64,000 bases of DNA from Fructobacillus parabroussonetiae. Lineage in GTDB: Bacteria; Bacillota; Bacilli; Lactobacillales; Lactobacillaceae. Positions 45,789-52,927 of the stretch are shown piece after piece. The notes below the pieces were generated by a model that worked only from the letters and a program-made list of their open reading frames with translations, was not told the DNA's origin and did not search any database. A program made the position numbers and the translations under genes. Numbering within the stretch: the stretch's first letter is position 1; the number at the start of each line of letters is the position of its first letter. The stretch covers positions 1 through 64,000 of the forward strand of contig NZ_JAAMFL010000010.1 in NCBI RefSeq assembly GCF_018437265.1, read 5' to 3'.

Positions 45789-45961
45789 GCGTTCCTCAGC
45801 GAATGTCTGATGATTTCTCTAGACCAATTTTCAACCCTTCCAATGCCAAGGGTCGGCATGCCAAGAGGCGTCGAAAATGCCGGCTGTCAGTTCGGATTGA
45901 CTTTGATTAGTCAACCTTGGGAAAGTTCACGACTTTTCTTAACGAAACGCTTTGCTATAAT
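45789..45961 (+). promoter_or_regulatory. promoter region of the GH68 gene
   Basis: An extended -10, TG-C-TATAAT (hexamer 45956-45961), faces right; the -35 is poor. Upstream is an inverted repeat TTGACT-N6-AGTCAA (45897-45914), a candidate operator, and an ATGCC/GGCAT hairpin near 45843-45860. Nothing else is evident. Confidence 0.5.
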
Positions 45962-45997
45962 ATAAGTATTCTAAATTAATCGAAAGTGTACCTGCAC

Positions 45998-47527
45998 ATG
46001 TTTGCTTCTTATTTGAAAAGCATCCAAAAATTCTTCCCCCTCTTTCTCTTCGGCCCGCTGTTCGCCATCGCCATTATCTTAGGCATTCAGCAGGGAACGC
46101 TCGATAAGGCTGGAAAAACGGCCAATTCATCAGCCGTCCACTTCACTAGGGCCAATCTTCATCAGCTACAACAGCAGATGAAAAGCCCCCGCTACCAAAT
46201 GGCGGATTTCGATGCCAATCAATTGGGCCAAACCATCCCCTCTGCCAAAGTCACGGATCAAGATGGCCACCGTCACCAAGTCGTTCTTTGGGACTCCTGG
46301 CCAGTGACGGATCAAAACGGTTATCTAGCTGACTACCACGGCTACCACTTGACCATCGCCCTTTCGGCAATCGATAAGCGGCGGGATAAAAAGGGCGTCA
46401 AGATGGTCCTTCTCGCTCAAAAGGCCAATAGCAAGAACCAGGGGCTCGATTCTTGGCTCTATCTTGGTCCCCTCTTTAACACTTTCACAGAAGGGGCCCA
46501 GTCACCCGACCTATGGTTATCACGCCTAAATAACGAATGGTCTGGTTCCGCCGTGCAGATGCAGTCAGAAGATGACCACATTCGACTGTTCTACACGGGC
46601 GCGATGACCGAATACGGCCAAGCACAAGCCCTGACAACCGCTTCAGTCAGCATTCAGCCAAAAGACGGTCAGAATTGGGCATCTGGCCTGACAATCAACC
46701 ACCAAATGGCAAGCGACCATAAAACGCTCTTTACCGGTGATGGCAAAATTTATCAAAGAAAAAGCCAGCTGACCAACCAAAAGACCGATTCTTTTGCCAT
46801 GCGTGATCCACATTTTGTTGTCGATCACGGGCATTACTACCTGGTCTTTGAAGGTAACACGACGAGTCGACCAGCCCAAACGCTTCAAAACCCGGCCAAT
46901 TTCGGTTCCCTCGCCTTCTTTAAAAAGGATCGCGCTGCAATCGATCAGTCAACCGCAGACACCATCAGCCAGACGAGCAACGTGAGCCTCAAAAGTGCGG
47001 TTGGCACGGCCAATTCCGCCATTGGCTTACTGAAATTAAATCACGATTTCACCGTTAAAAAAGTCGACCAACCCCTCATGGTTTCCTCCGCCGCCAACGA
47101 TATCACCGAGCGGCCTAACCTCTTCAAATACGAGGGCAAGTGGTACCTCTTTACTTGCTTCCAAGGCAAGTCGCTGGCCTCTTCGAACAAGCAGTTTTTA
47201 AACCAAAATTACTTACTCGGCTATGTTTCAACCAACGGCCTCAAGGGTTCCTACCAAAAGCTGAACAAAACGGGCTTGGTCCTTGGCTCCAATGCCAAAC
47301 GCAAGACCAATCGTTTTACTTATGCCTATCTCGTTGTCCCTTCTAAGGTGAAAAAGCAAAGCCAATTTGTGATTACCGCCTTTGCCGGTGACCGAACCTT
47401 CGCCCCTTCTGTTGAATTAAAGCTGAAGGGAAAAACGAGTACGGTGAACAACACGCGAATCCTTAACCAAGGTGCGCTCACCACTGCAGGCCAACGCTAC
47501 CAAACGAATCCTCAAAAATGGACATAA
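45998..47527 (+). CDS. GH68 family fructosyltransferase (levansucrase/inulosucrase-like), membrane-anchored
   Basis: Acts on sucrose outside the cell, transferring fructose to water or growing fructan. 509 residues. A hydrophobic N-terminal segment (about 12-30, FFPLFLFGPLFAIAIILGI) lacks an evident cleavage site and is likely an anchor. Catalytic triad is in place: nucleophile D99 in WDSWP, stabiliser D270 in RDP, acid/base E371 in DITERP, plus EWSGSA (180-185). Spacings match SacB. There is no LPXTG, repeat or glucan-binding extension, unlike the large lactic acid bacterial fructansucrases. Start ATG 45998 is chosen over GTG 45986; both have weak ribosome sites. Levan versus inulin, or hydrolysis only, cannot be decided. 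Confidence 0.88.
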   Translation: MFASYLKSIQKFFPLFLFGPLFAIAIILGIQQGTLDKAGKTANSSAVHFTRANLHQLQQQMKSPRYQMADFDANQLGQTIPSAKVTDQDGHRHQVVLWDSWPVTDQNGYLADYHGYHLTIALSAIDKRRDKKGVKMVLLAQKANSKNQGLDSWLYLGPLFNTFTEGAQSPDLWLSRLNNEWSGSAVQMQSEDDHIRLFYTGAMTEYGQAQALTTASVSIQPKDGQNWASGLTINHQMASDHKTLFTGDGKIYQRKSQLTNQKTDSFAMRDPHFVVDHGHYYLVFEGNTTSRPAQTLQNPANFGSLAFFKKDRAAIDQSTADTISQTSNVSLKSAVGTANSAIGLLKLNHDFTVKKVDQPLMVSSAANDITERPNLFKYEGKWYLFTCFQGKSLASSNKQFLNQNYLLGYVSTNGLKGSYQKLNKTGLVLGSNAKRKTNRFTYAYLVVPSKVKKQSQFVITAFAGDRTFAPSVELKLKGKTSTVNNTRILNQGALTTAGQRYQTNPQKWT

Positions 47528-47558
47528 AAAGAGCACTGCCTTGGCAGTGCTCTTTTTT
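47526..47558. terminator. bidirectional terminator between GH68 and DUF975 genes
   Basis: GAGCACTGCC-TT-GGCAGTGCTC stem flanked by A and T runs, between converging genes. Confidence 0.92.
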
Positions 47559-47560
47559 GC

Positions 47561-48277
47561 TTATTCGGCGCTCGTCGATGCCTTTTCAGCCAAGTCCTTC
47601 TTCAAATAGTCATAGAAACCGGCAAATGTCAGGTACATATATGGCAGCAAGATAATCATCCCAAGTCCCAACACGAGGTTGGCCAAGATCAACCAACCAA
47701 GGAAGGACAACTGCAAGACAAAGTACTCCCATTTGTGTCCATCCATCAATTGACGTGAACGGGTGATGGCATCACGGAAACGAATGCTTTCGCCACTCTC
47801 CTTGGCGTCCTTATAAACATAAAGCGCCTGAGAGTATGAAAAGCTCTTGATGATTCCAGGAATGATCAGAAGCCATGTCCATAAGAAAATCCAAATGAAC
47901 TGCAAAATGGCAATCCCAATCGTTCCTAAGAACAGGCCCTTCGTCTTATAAACTTCAATGGACTGCAAGAATGGGTGTGGCTGCTTTTCCCCATTTCGGA
48001 AAAAGCTCAGCAATGAAAACATGGCCGCTGTGGAAGCAAAGAAAGCCAGGATGGACATGGCCGATCCATCACCAATCGACAGATAAGAACTTTGGCCGTC
48101 AACCCAAGGGAACTCCCCGTGCATCAAGGCCACTGTATCCATCAATTGGAAACTGCGATCACCAATCCAGCTAAAGATCACTGCCGGCAAGGTAACCAAG
48201 ACCAAGTAAATCCAATTGTTTGCTAACTTCTCTTTCGCTGCCGTCTTAATCTGTCGGCGTACGTCCTTTTTTGTCAT
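47561..48277 (-). CDS. DUF975 family membrane protein (second copy)
   Basis: 238 residues from ATG 48277 (GGGAGG just upstream), with five to six membrane helices. The family signature is clear: WLLIIPGIIKSFSYSQALYVYKDAKES and DAITRSRQLMDGHKWEYFVLQLSFLGWLILANLVLGLG. It shares this plan with the copy at 34967 but is divergent in the N-terminal half. Function unknown. Confidence 0.87.
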   Translation of the reverse strand: MTKKDVRRQIKTAAKEKLANNWIYLVLVTLPAVIFSWIGDRSFQLMDTVALMHGEFPWVDGQSSYLSIGDGSAMSILAFFASTAAMFSLLSFFRNGEKQPHPFLQSIEVYKTKGLFLGTIGIAILQFIWIFLWTWLLIIPGIIKSFSYSQALYVYKDAKESGESIRFRDAITRSRQLMDGHKWEYFVLQLSFLGWLILANLVLGLGMIILLPYMYLTFAGFYDYLKKDLAEKASTSAE

Positions 48278-48341
48278 GATTCCTCCCGTGAATTCTTTCA
48301 TATCTCACCCAATATAACATGTTCAACCAGACTTTTCAAAC

Positions 48342-48368
48342 AAAAAAGACGCCCGAAGACGTCTTTTT
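48342..48368 (-). terminator. terminator after the T-box permease
   Basis: AAAAGACG...CGTCTTTT stem with T run on the minus strand. Confidence 0.7.
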
Positions 48369-48373
48369 TATAA

Positions 48374-49750
48374 TTATTTGGCATCCTTACGATGTTTAAT
48401 AAAGTAAACAACCAAAACCAGGGCAAGTAATGAAAAACCAATCAAGAGTGGTACTTGCGTGTCGGGATTCATTGTCATGAAGACCAGGGTAATGATCAAC
48501 ATGAACATGGCAAAGTAGTTCGAAATTGGCGAGAAGGGCAATTTGAAGGGGTGCCCCTCCAAATACTCAGGGTGTTCCTTGCGGAACTTAATTTGCGACC
48601 AAAGAATCACAAACCAAGGAACCATTCCTGGCAAAGTCGAAGCCGAGTAAACCATGACAAAGATCTTTGATGAATCATGCCAAATTAATGGTAACAAGGC
48701 GTTCAACACAATACCCAACAAGATACCGGCAGACATCGCCAAAACGGCAACTTCCGGCACACGGCGCTTCGACAACTTCAAGAACTTTGGTGAAATTTCC
48801 TTGTTCATCGCCAATGTATAAAGCATTCGTGATGATGAGAAAAGGCCAGAATTCAAAGCGGAAATCGCCGCCGTCATCATGACGAAGTTGATGATTCCGG
48901 CAGCAGCCGTAATCCCAACACGGGCAAAAGTCTCAACGAATGGTGAACCAACTTGGTCTAGCTGGTTCCAAGGATAAATCGTAATAATGACGAAGATTGA
49001 GCCAACATAGAAAATCAAGATACGAGCAACGATTGACTTAATTGATTTGACAATCGCTACCTTTGGGTCCTTGGCTTCACCTGCGGTAATTCCAATCAAT
49101 TCAATGGCCTGGTATGACGTCATCACGATTGAAAGGGCAAACATGAAGCCCTTAATACCACCGGCAAAGAAGGCACCGTGTGACCAAAGGTTTGAAAAGC
49201 CAAGGGGATGACCATGGTTTCCCACACCAAGTAAGATAACCAAGAAGCCCAGGATAATCATGAAGACAATCGTCAGGACTTTGATCAAGGAGAACCACGC
49301 TTCCATCGAGCCATAAGCCTTGACCGTAACCAGGTTAGCAGCCGTCAGCGTGGCTAAGACAATCACACCGGTTACCCAGGAAGGAATCCCTGGCCACCAA
49401 TATTCCAGGTAAACCCCAACGGCAATGGTCTCAGAAATTCCGACCATCAACCACTGAATCACATTGGCCCAGACCGTTAGATAACCAGCCGCCGGGTGAA
49501 TATAATGCTTGGCATAGTTGGCAAAGGAACCAACCTCGGGATCGATATACAACATTTCACCCAAGGCGCGCATCACAATATACAAGACCAAACCTGAAAT
49601 CAGGTAGGCCAAAATAACCGATGGACCGGTCCAAGCAATGGTTGAAGAAGCCCCCATAAAGAGACCGACACCAATTGTACCGCCCAGTGCAATCATTTCC
49701 ATTTGGAAAGACGAGAGGGAGCGATTTAATTCTTTATTATTTTCTGCCAT
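48374..49750 (-). CDS. APC superfamily (AAT family) amino acid permease under T-box control
   Basis: 458 residues from ATG 49750 (AGGAG 8 bases upstream), about 12 helices, AAT branch: LNRSLSSFQMEMIALGGTIGVGLFMGASSTIAWTGPSV, then SYQAIELIGITAGEAKDP. The AAT family covers GabP, AroP, LysP, ProY and threonine-type carriers. The leader carries a T-box whose features favour tRNA-Thr (see the leader entry), so threonine is the best guess for substrate; not proven. Confidence 0.88.
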   Translation of the reverse strand: MAENNKELNRSLSSFQMEMIALGGTIGVGLFMGASSTIAWTGPSVILAYLISGLVLYIVMRALGEMLYIDPEVGSFANYAKHYIHPAAGYLTVWANVIQWLMVGISETIAVGVYLEYWWPGIPSWVTGVIVLATLTAANLVTVKAYGSMEAWFSLIKVLTIVFMIILGFLVILLGVGNHGHPLGFSNLWSHGAFFAGGIKGFMFALSIVMTSYQAIELIGITAGEAKDPKVAIVKSIKSIVARILIFYVGSIFVIITIYPWNQLDQVGSPFVETFARVGITAAAGIINFVMMTAAISALNSGLFSSSRMLYTLAMNKEISPKFLKLSKRRVPEVAVLAMSAGILLGIVLNALLPLIWHDSSKIFVMVYSASTLPGMVPWFVILWSQIKFRKEHPEYLEGHPFKLPFSPISNYFAMFMLIITLVFMTMNPDTQVPLLIGFSLLALVLVVYFIKHRKDAK

Positions 49751-49792
49751 AAGAGACACTCCTAAATTTCAGTTCAATCGTTTCTTGTGTTA

Positions 49793-50068
49793 ACAAAAAA
49801 GGCGCCCCTAGCCAAAAAGCTAGGGACGCCGGCGCGTGGTACCACCCAAATTTGCTACGTTAACACACGTAACCTTAATCTGACCGAGGTAACGGTTGGT
49901 CAAACCGGGCATACTTTCACGCGCTACTCGTATGTCATTTCAAAAGAGGTAGTCTTCACTTAGCCCGACCGCCATTCTCACCAACCATGACGTCGCTGTA
50001 TACCGAAACTAACTTACTCGTCCTCTTTACGTTGTGTCTATCATATAAGATACTATCTTTCATTGCAA
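49793..50068 (-). promoter_or_regulatory. T-box riboswitch leader of the AAT permease
   Basis: Promoter: TTGCAA (50063-50068), 17 bases, TATGAT (50040-50045). Stem I base pairs AAAGAGG with CCTCTTT, enclosing the 3' loop GTGAAGACTA. The T-box GGGTGGTACCACG is at 49835-49847 and a strong terminator (CCTAGC/GCTAGG core, T run) follows at 49793-49830. The bulge TGGT requires discriminator A, which excludes Asp (G) and favours reading the specifier as ACT (Thr) rather than GAC. Confidence 0.88.
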
Positions 50069-50136
50069 GCATTTTTATAGAAATATGATAAAAAAATGAA
50101 AAAATTATTGTGACTGGTTTTTAGGGGAGCAAAACA

Positions 50137-50167
50137 AAAAGCGTCCGACATTTCTGTCAAACGCTTT
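50137..50167 (-). terminator. terminator after tRNA-Lys
   Basis: GCGTTTGACA-GAAA-TGTCGGACGC stem followed by TTTTTG on the minus strand. Confidence 0.85.
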
Positions 50168-50205
50168 TTTGGAAATCTCCCAAGGTCTCCTGATAAAAAT
50201 ATCAG

Positions 50206-50279
50206 TGCTTCCGCTCGGATTCGAACCGAGGACCTTGGGATTAAAAATCCCCTACTCTAACCAACTGAGTTACGGAAGC
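50206..50279 (-). tRNA. tRNA-Lys (TTT)
   Basis: Acceptor arms GCTTCCG/CGGAAGC, anticodon loop TTTTTAA with TTT, T arm GGTTCGAATCC. Discriminator A; CCA not encoded. 74 nt including the discriminator, followed by a terminator. Confidence 0.96.
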
Positions 50280-50360
50280 AATCTGTGCCTTAACACATTT
50301 ATATAGTTTACCGAAGGTCCCCTCAAAAAGCAAGCGTTTTTCCGGGACTTTGACTAAAAA

Positions 50361-50912
50361 TTACTTCTCTTCGTCACCATCGGAAAGATCGTCCAAATCA
50401 TCAGATCCAGCCAACTCCGTCAAGTGTTCGTCGATTGATTCATCCTTTGAATCTTCATCATCGGCGTCATCATCGTCGTCAGTCTTTTCTTCTTCTGGCA
50501 CGTCGTCAAAGTCGTCGTCTTCGGGATCGTCATCGTTGTAGTCGATCACGTCATCATCGTTGGCGTTATCGGCAAAGACGTTAACCTTCTTCGTCGTCTT
50601 CTTTTTCTTCTTTGGCTTTTCTTCTTCATCATCAATTTCGTGAATTGATTCATCAATGGCATCCACAGGGTACCAAGCACGTAAAGCCCATTCGTTGTTT
50701 CCAAGGGAAATAAATGAACCATCCGTGTTCAAGTCCGTGTAGAACTGAGACAAACGAGACTGGAAGCTCTCGTCGTCAACGCCCAGGAAGTTTTCAATGG
50801 CTTGAACCAAATCGGAAAAGGCCATGGCCTTCTTTTGTTCTGATAGGATGGCTGTGGCGATTTCCACTAGCGCCATTTCTTCTTTTAGTTGACCGTTTTC
50901 AATTTGTGACAT
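50361..50912 (-). CDS. rpoE: RNA polymerase delta subunit
   Basis: Enhances RNA polymerase recycling and selectivity in Firmicutes. 183 residues: N-terminal HARE-HTH domain (MALVEIATAILSEQKKAMAFSDLVQAIENFLG to ALRAWYPVD, about 12-95) and a long, extremely Asp/Glu-rich tail interrupted by a lysine cluster (KPKKKKKTTKKV, about 103-114). This bipartite charge pattern is the hallmark of RpoE. Confidence 0.96.
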   Translation of the reverse strand: MSQIENGQLKEEMALVEIATAILSEQKKAMAFSDLVQAIENFLGVDDESFQSRLSQFYTDLNTDGSFISLGNNEWALRAWYPVDAIDESIHEIDDEEEKPKKKKKTTKKVNVFADNANDDDVIDYNDDDPEDDDFDDVPEEEKTDDDDDADDEDSKDESIDEHLTELAGSDDLDDLSDGDEEK

Positions 50913-50956
50913 GGCTGGATATCCTTTCGCACTTCTAACTAGTTAATAATACTGAA

Positions 50957-51376
50957 TTATCGGACAAAATGCAAGGAAACCTGGTATTGGCCAACAACTT
51001 CGCCATTCGCTGATAGGGCATAGTCAAGCAGGATTTTACCAGCTCCACTCTCATCGATGGCTTGAACCAATTTGCTGGTGTTGGTGGCCAAAAGCATCAC
51101 ACCGGCGGCCGTTTGATAGGGTTGCTGATCGACTAAGCCCTTTTCAAAAACCAAGCGGGTCTTAGTAACATTTGTTCGGGTAATCGCCACTCGACCCTCT
51201 TCGATTTTAACGAGGACCTTTGTCCTTGGTTGATCTTCTAAGCTTTCGTCATAAGTTAAATACCAGGCCGCACCCTTTTGAACGAGTTTTCCCTGACTTT
51301 GAATCTGGTAGCTTTCATCACCAGCATCCTGATAAATTTTTGATTCAAAGGTCACGTTGACCGTTTGTCCTGCCAT
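50957..51376 (-). CDS. DUF1934 (YwiB) family protein
   Basis: 139 residues, beta-rich, of the DUF1934 family, a calycin-like fold of unknown function found next to rpoE in many Firmicutes. Characteristic pieces are WYLTYDES, RTNVTKTRLVFEKG and GEVVGQYQVSLHF. It is 44 bases upstream of rpoE in the same direction, so the two are probably cotranscribed. Confidence 0.88.
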   Translation of the reverse strand: MAGQTVNVTFESKIYQDAGDESYQIQSQGKLVQKGAAWYLTYDESLEDQPRTKVLVKIEEGRVAITRTNVTKTRLVFEKGLVDQQPYQTAAGVMLLATNTSKLVQAIDESGAGKILLDYALSANGEVVGQYQVSLHFVR

Positions 51377-51452
51377 TCTTTTCCCTCATTTTTCGCAAGT
51401 TTTGCTGCTTTCTATTATAATAGGTATATCGAAGAAGGGAAAGGTGAAACTT

Positions 51453-52796
51453 TTGGAAAAACTAGCCCAAGAAAAGGTCCTTCGTGACCCCATTCACGAC
51501 TTTATCCACATTCAAGATCAACTCATTTTAGACCTGATTAATACTAAGGAATTTCAACGTCTTCGTCGGGTTCAGCAACTCGGTGTGGCCAACACGATTT
51601 TCCACGGTGCCACACACGATCGCTTCGGTCACTGCGCCGGCGCTTATGAGCTCGCCCGTCGAGTAACTGATTACTTTGGCCAGTATTTTGCAAGCAAGAC
51701 GCCAGGCGACGGTTTTTGGAATCCGGAAGAACGCATGGTCACCCTGGCTGCTGCCCTTTTACACGACGTTGGTCACGGTGCTTTTTCACACACCTTCGAA
51801 CACCTTTTCCACACGGATCATGAGGCCATGACCCAGCAAATCATCATGGGCGACACCGAAATTCACCAGGTGCTCTTGCAGGAAGGCCCTGACTTTCCTA
51901 ACAAAGTCGCCTCGGTCATCGCCAAGACCTATCCCAACCCCCAAGTCGTGCAACTGATCTCCTCGCAACTCGACGTGGACCGAATGGATTATCTTCTTCG
52001 CGACGCTTACTATACGGGCGCTTCTTACGGCGAATTCGATCTTTCCCGAATTTTGCGGATGCTGCGACCATGCCAACGTGGCATCGCCGTCAACATTGGC
52101 GGTATGCACGCGGTCGAATCCTATCTGGTAGCGCGCTACCAAATGTATCTTCAAGTTTACTTCCACCCCGTTTCACGAGGCATGGAAATCCTCTTGGAGC
52201 ACTTACTTGGTCGCGTCAAAGAGCTGCTCTCCGCTGGAAAGGAGCCCCAATCATTAGTTGGCCCCTTGCTAGCACCAGTCTTCCAGGAAGATCATGATCT
52301 GACCGTTCACGAGTACCTGCGACTCGATGACAACCTCTTCTTGACGGCAATCAACGGCTGGCAGGATTCGGACGATACGATTTTAGCTGATTTGTCCCAA
52401 CGCTTCTTGGGACGTAAGCCGCTTAAGTCCATCCAAATCAACGAACAATCAGCACCGCATCTCGACAGCTTGGAAAAAATCGTAAAAGAAGCCGGCTTCG
52501 ATCCACGCTACTACACAGCGCGAAACGATGCCTATGACTTACCTTACGACGATTACAAGCCCGCCGCTAAGAAGCCCCGGACACAAATCGAGCTGGTCTT
52601 AGCTGACGGCAGTCACCGTGAGCTTTCGGAACTTTCGACCTTGGTTGGTGCCATCAAAGGCCGTGCCTCGCTGGACCAACGCTTCTTCTTCCCAAGAGAA
52701 ATGCTTGATAACGGACCAGACGATCTTTTCACCGACGTCCACGCCGATTTTCAATCACTCATTAAAAACGACACCTTCATTCCAGGTGAAGATTAA
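51453..52796 (+). CDS. HD-domain phosphohydrolase (YwfO/SAMHD1-like)
   Basis: A metal-dependent dNTP or nucleotide triphosphohydrolase family protein. 447 residues. The HD site is FHGATHDRFGHCAGAYELARR with LLHDVGHGAFSHTFEHLF and SQLDVDRMDYLLRDAYYTG. The start TTG 51453 (product EKLAQEKVLRDPIHDFIHIQDQ) has AAAGGTG 6 bases upstream; GTG 51444 is a possible alternative. The reading from 51357 overlaps the divergent DUF1934 gene and lacks homology, so it is rejected. Confidence 0.88.
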   Translation: MEKLAQEKVLRDPIHDFIHIQDQLILDLINTKEFQRLRRVQQLGVANTIFHGATHDRFGHCAGAYELARRVTDYFGQYFASKTPGDGFWNPEERMVTLAAALLHDVGHGAFSHTFEHLFHTDHEAMTQQIIMGDTEIHQVLLQEGPDFPNKVASVIAKTYPNPQVVQLISSQLDVDRMDYLLRDAYYTGASYGEFDLSRILRMLRPCQRGIAVNIGGMHAVESYLVARYQMYLQVYFHPVSRGMEILLEHLLGRVKELLSAGKEPQSLVGPLLAPVFQEDHDLTVHEYLRLDDNLFLTAINGWQDSDDTILADLSQRFLGRKPLKSIQINEQSAPHLDSLEKIVKEAGFDPRYYTARNDAYDLPYDDYKPAAKKPRTQIELVLADGSHRELSELSTLVGAIKGRASLDQRFFFPREMLDNGPDDLFTDVHADFQSLIKNDTFIPGED

Positions 52797-52799
52797 AAA

Positions 52800-52824
52800 A
52801 GGCTTCCTGTCGGAAGCTTTTTTT
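52800..52824 (+). terminator. terminator after the HD gene
   Basis: GCTTCC-TGTC-GGAAGC hairpin then a T run. Confidence 0.85.
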
Positions 52825-52865
52825 ACCTGCTTACTAATTTTTCAAATACGGCGATTCAGCCAATC

Positions 52866-52926
52866 AAAAAGAGCGCAACATGGTGGCCTCAAAATATGGC
52901 GGGGCAATCCGATGCGCTCTTTTTTT
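52866..52926. terminator. long-loop terminator after pepN
   Basis: AAAAAGAGCGCA and TGCGCTCTTTTT arms around a loop of about 37 bases; a T run on both strands. Confidence 0.65.
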
Positions 52927-52927
52927 G

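Noticed and set aside
45789-45895. Intergenic stretch upstream of the GH68 gene considered as a small RNA
   Set aside because: Only a short hairpin is visible; no consensus promoter plus terminator pair enclosing it.
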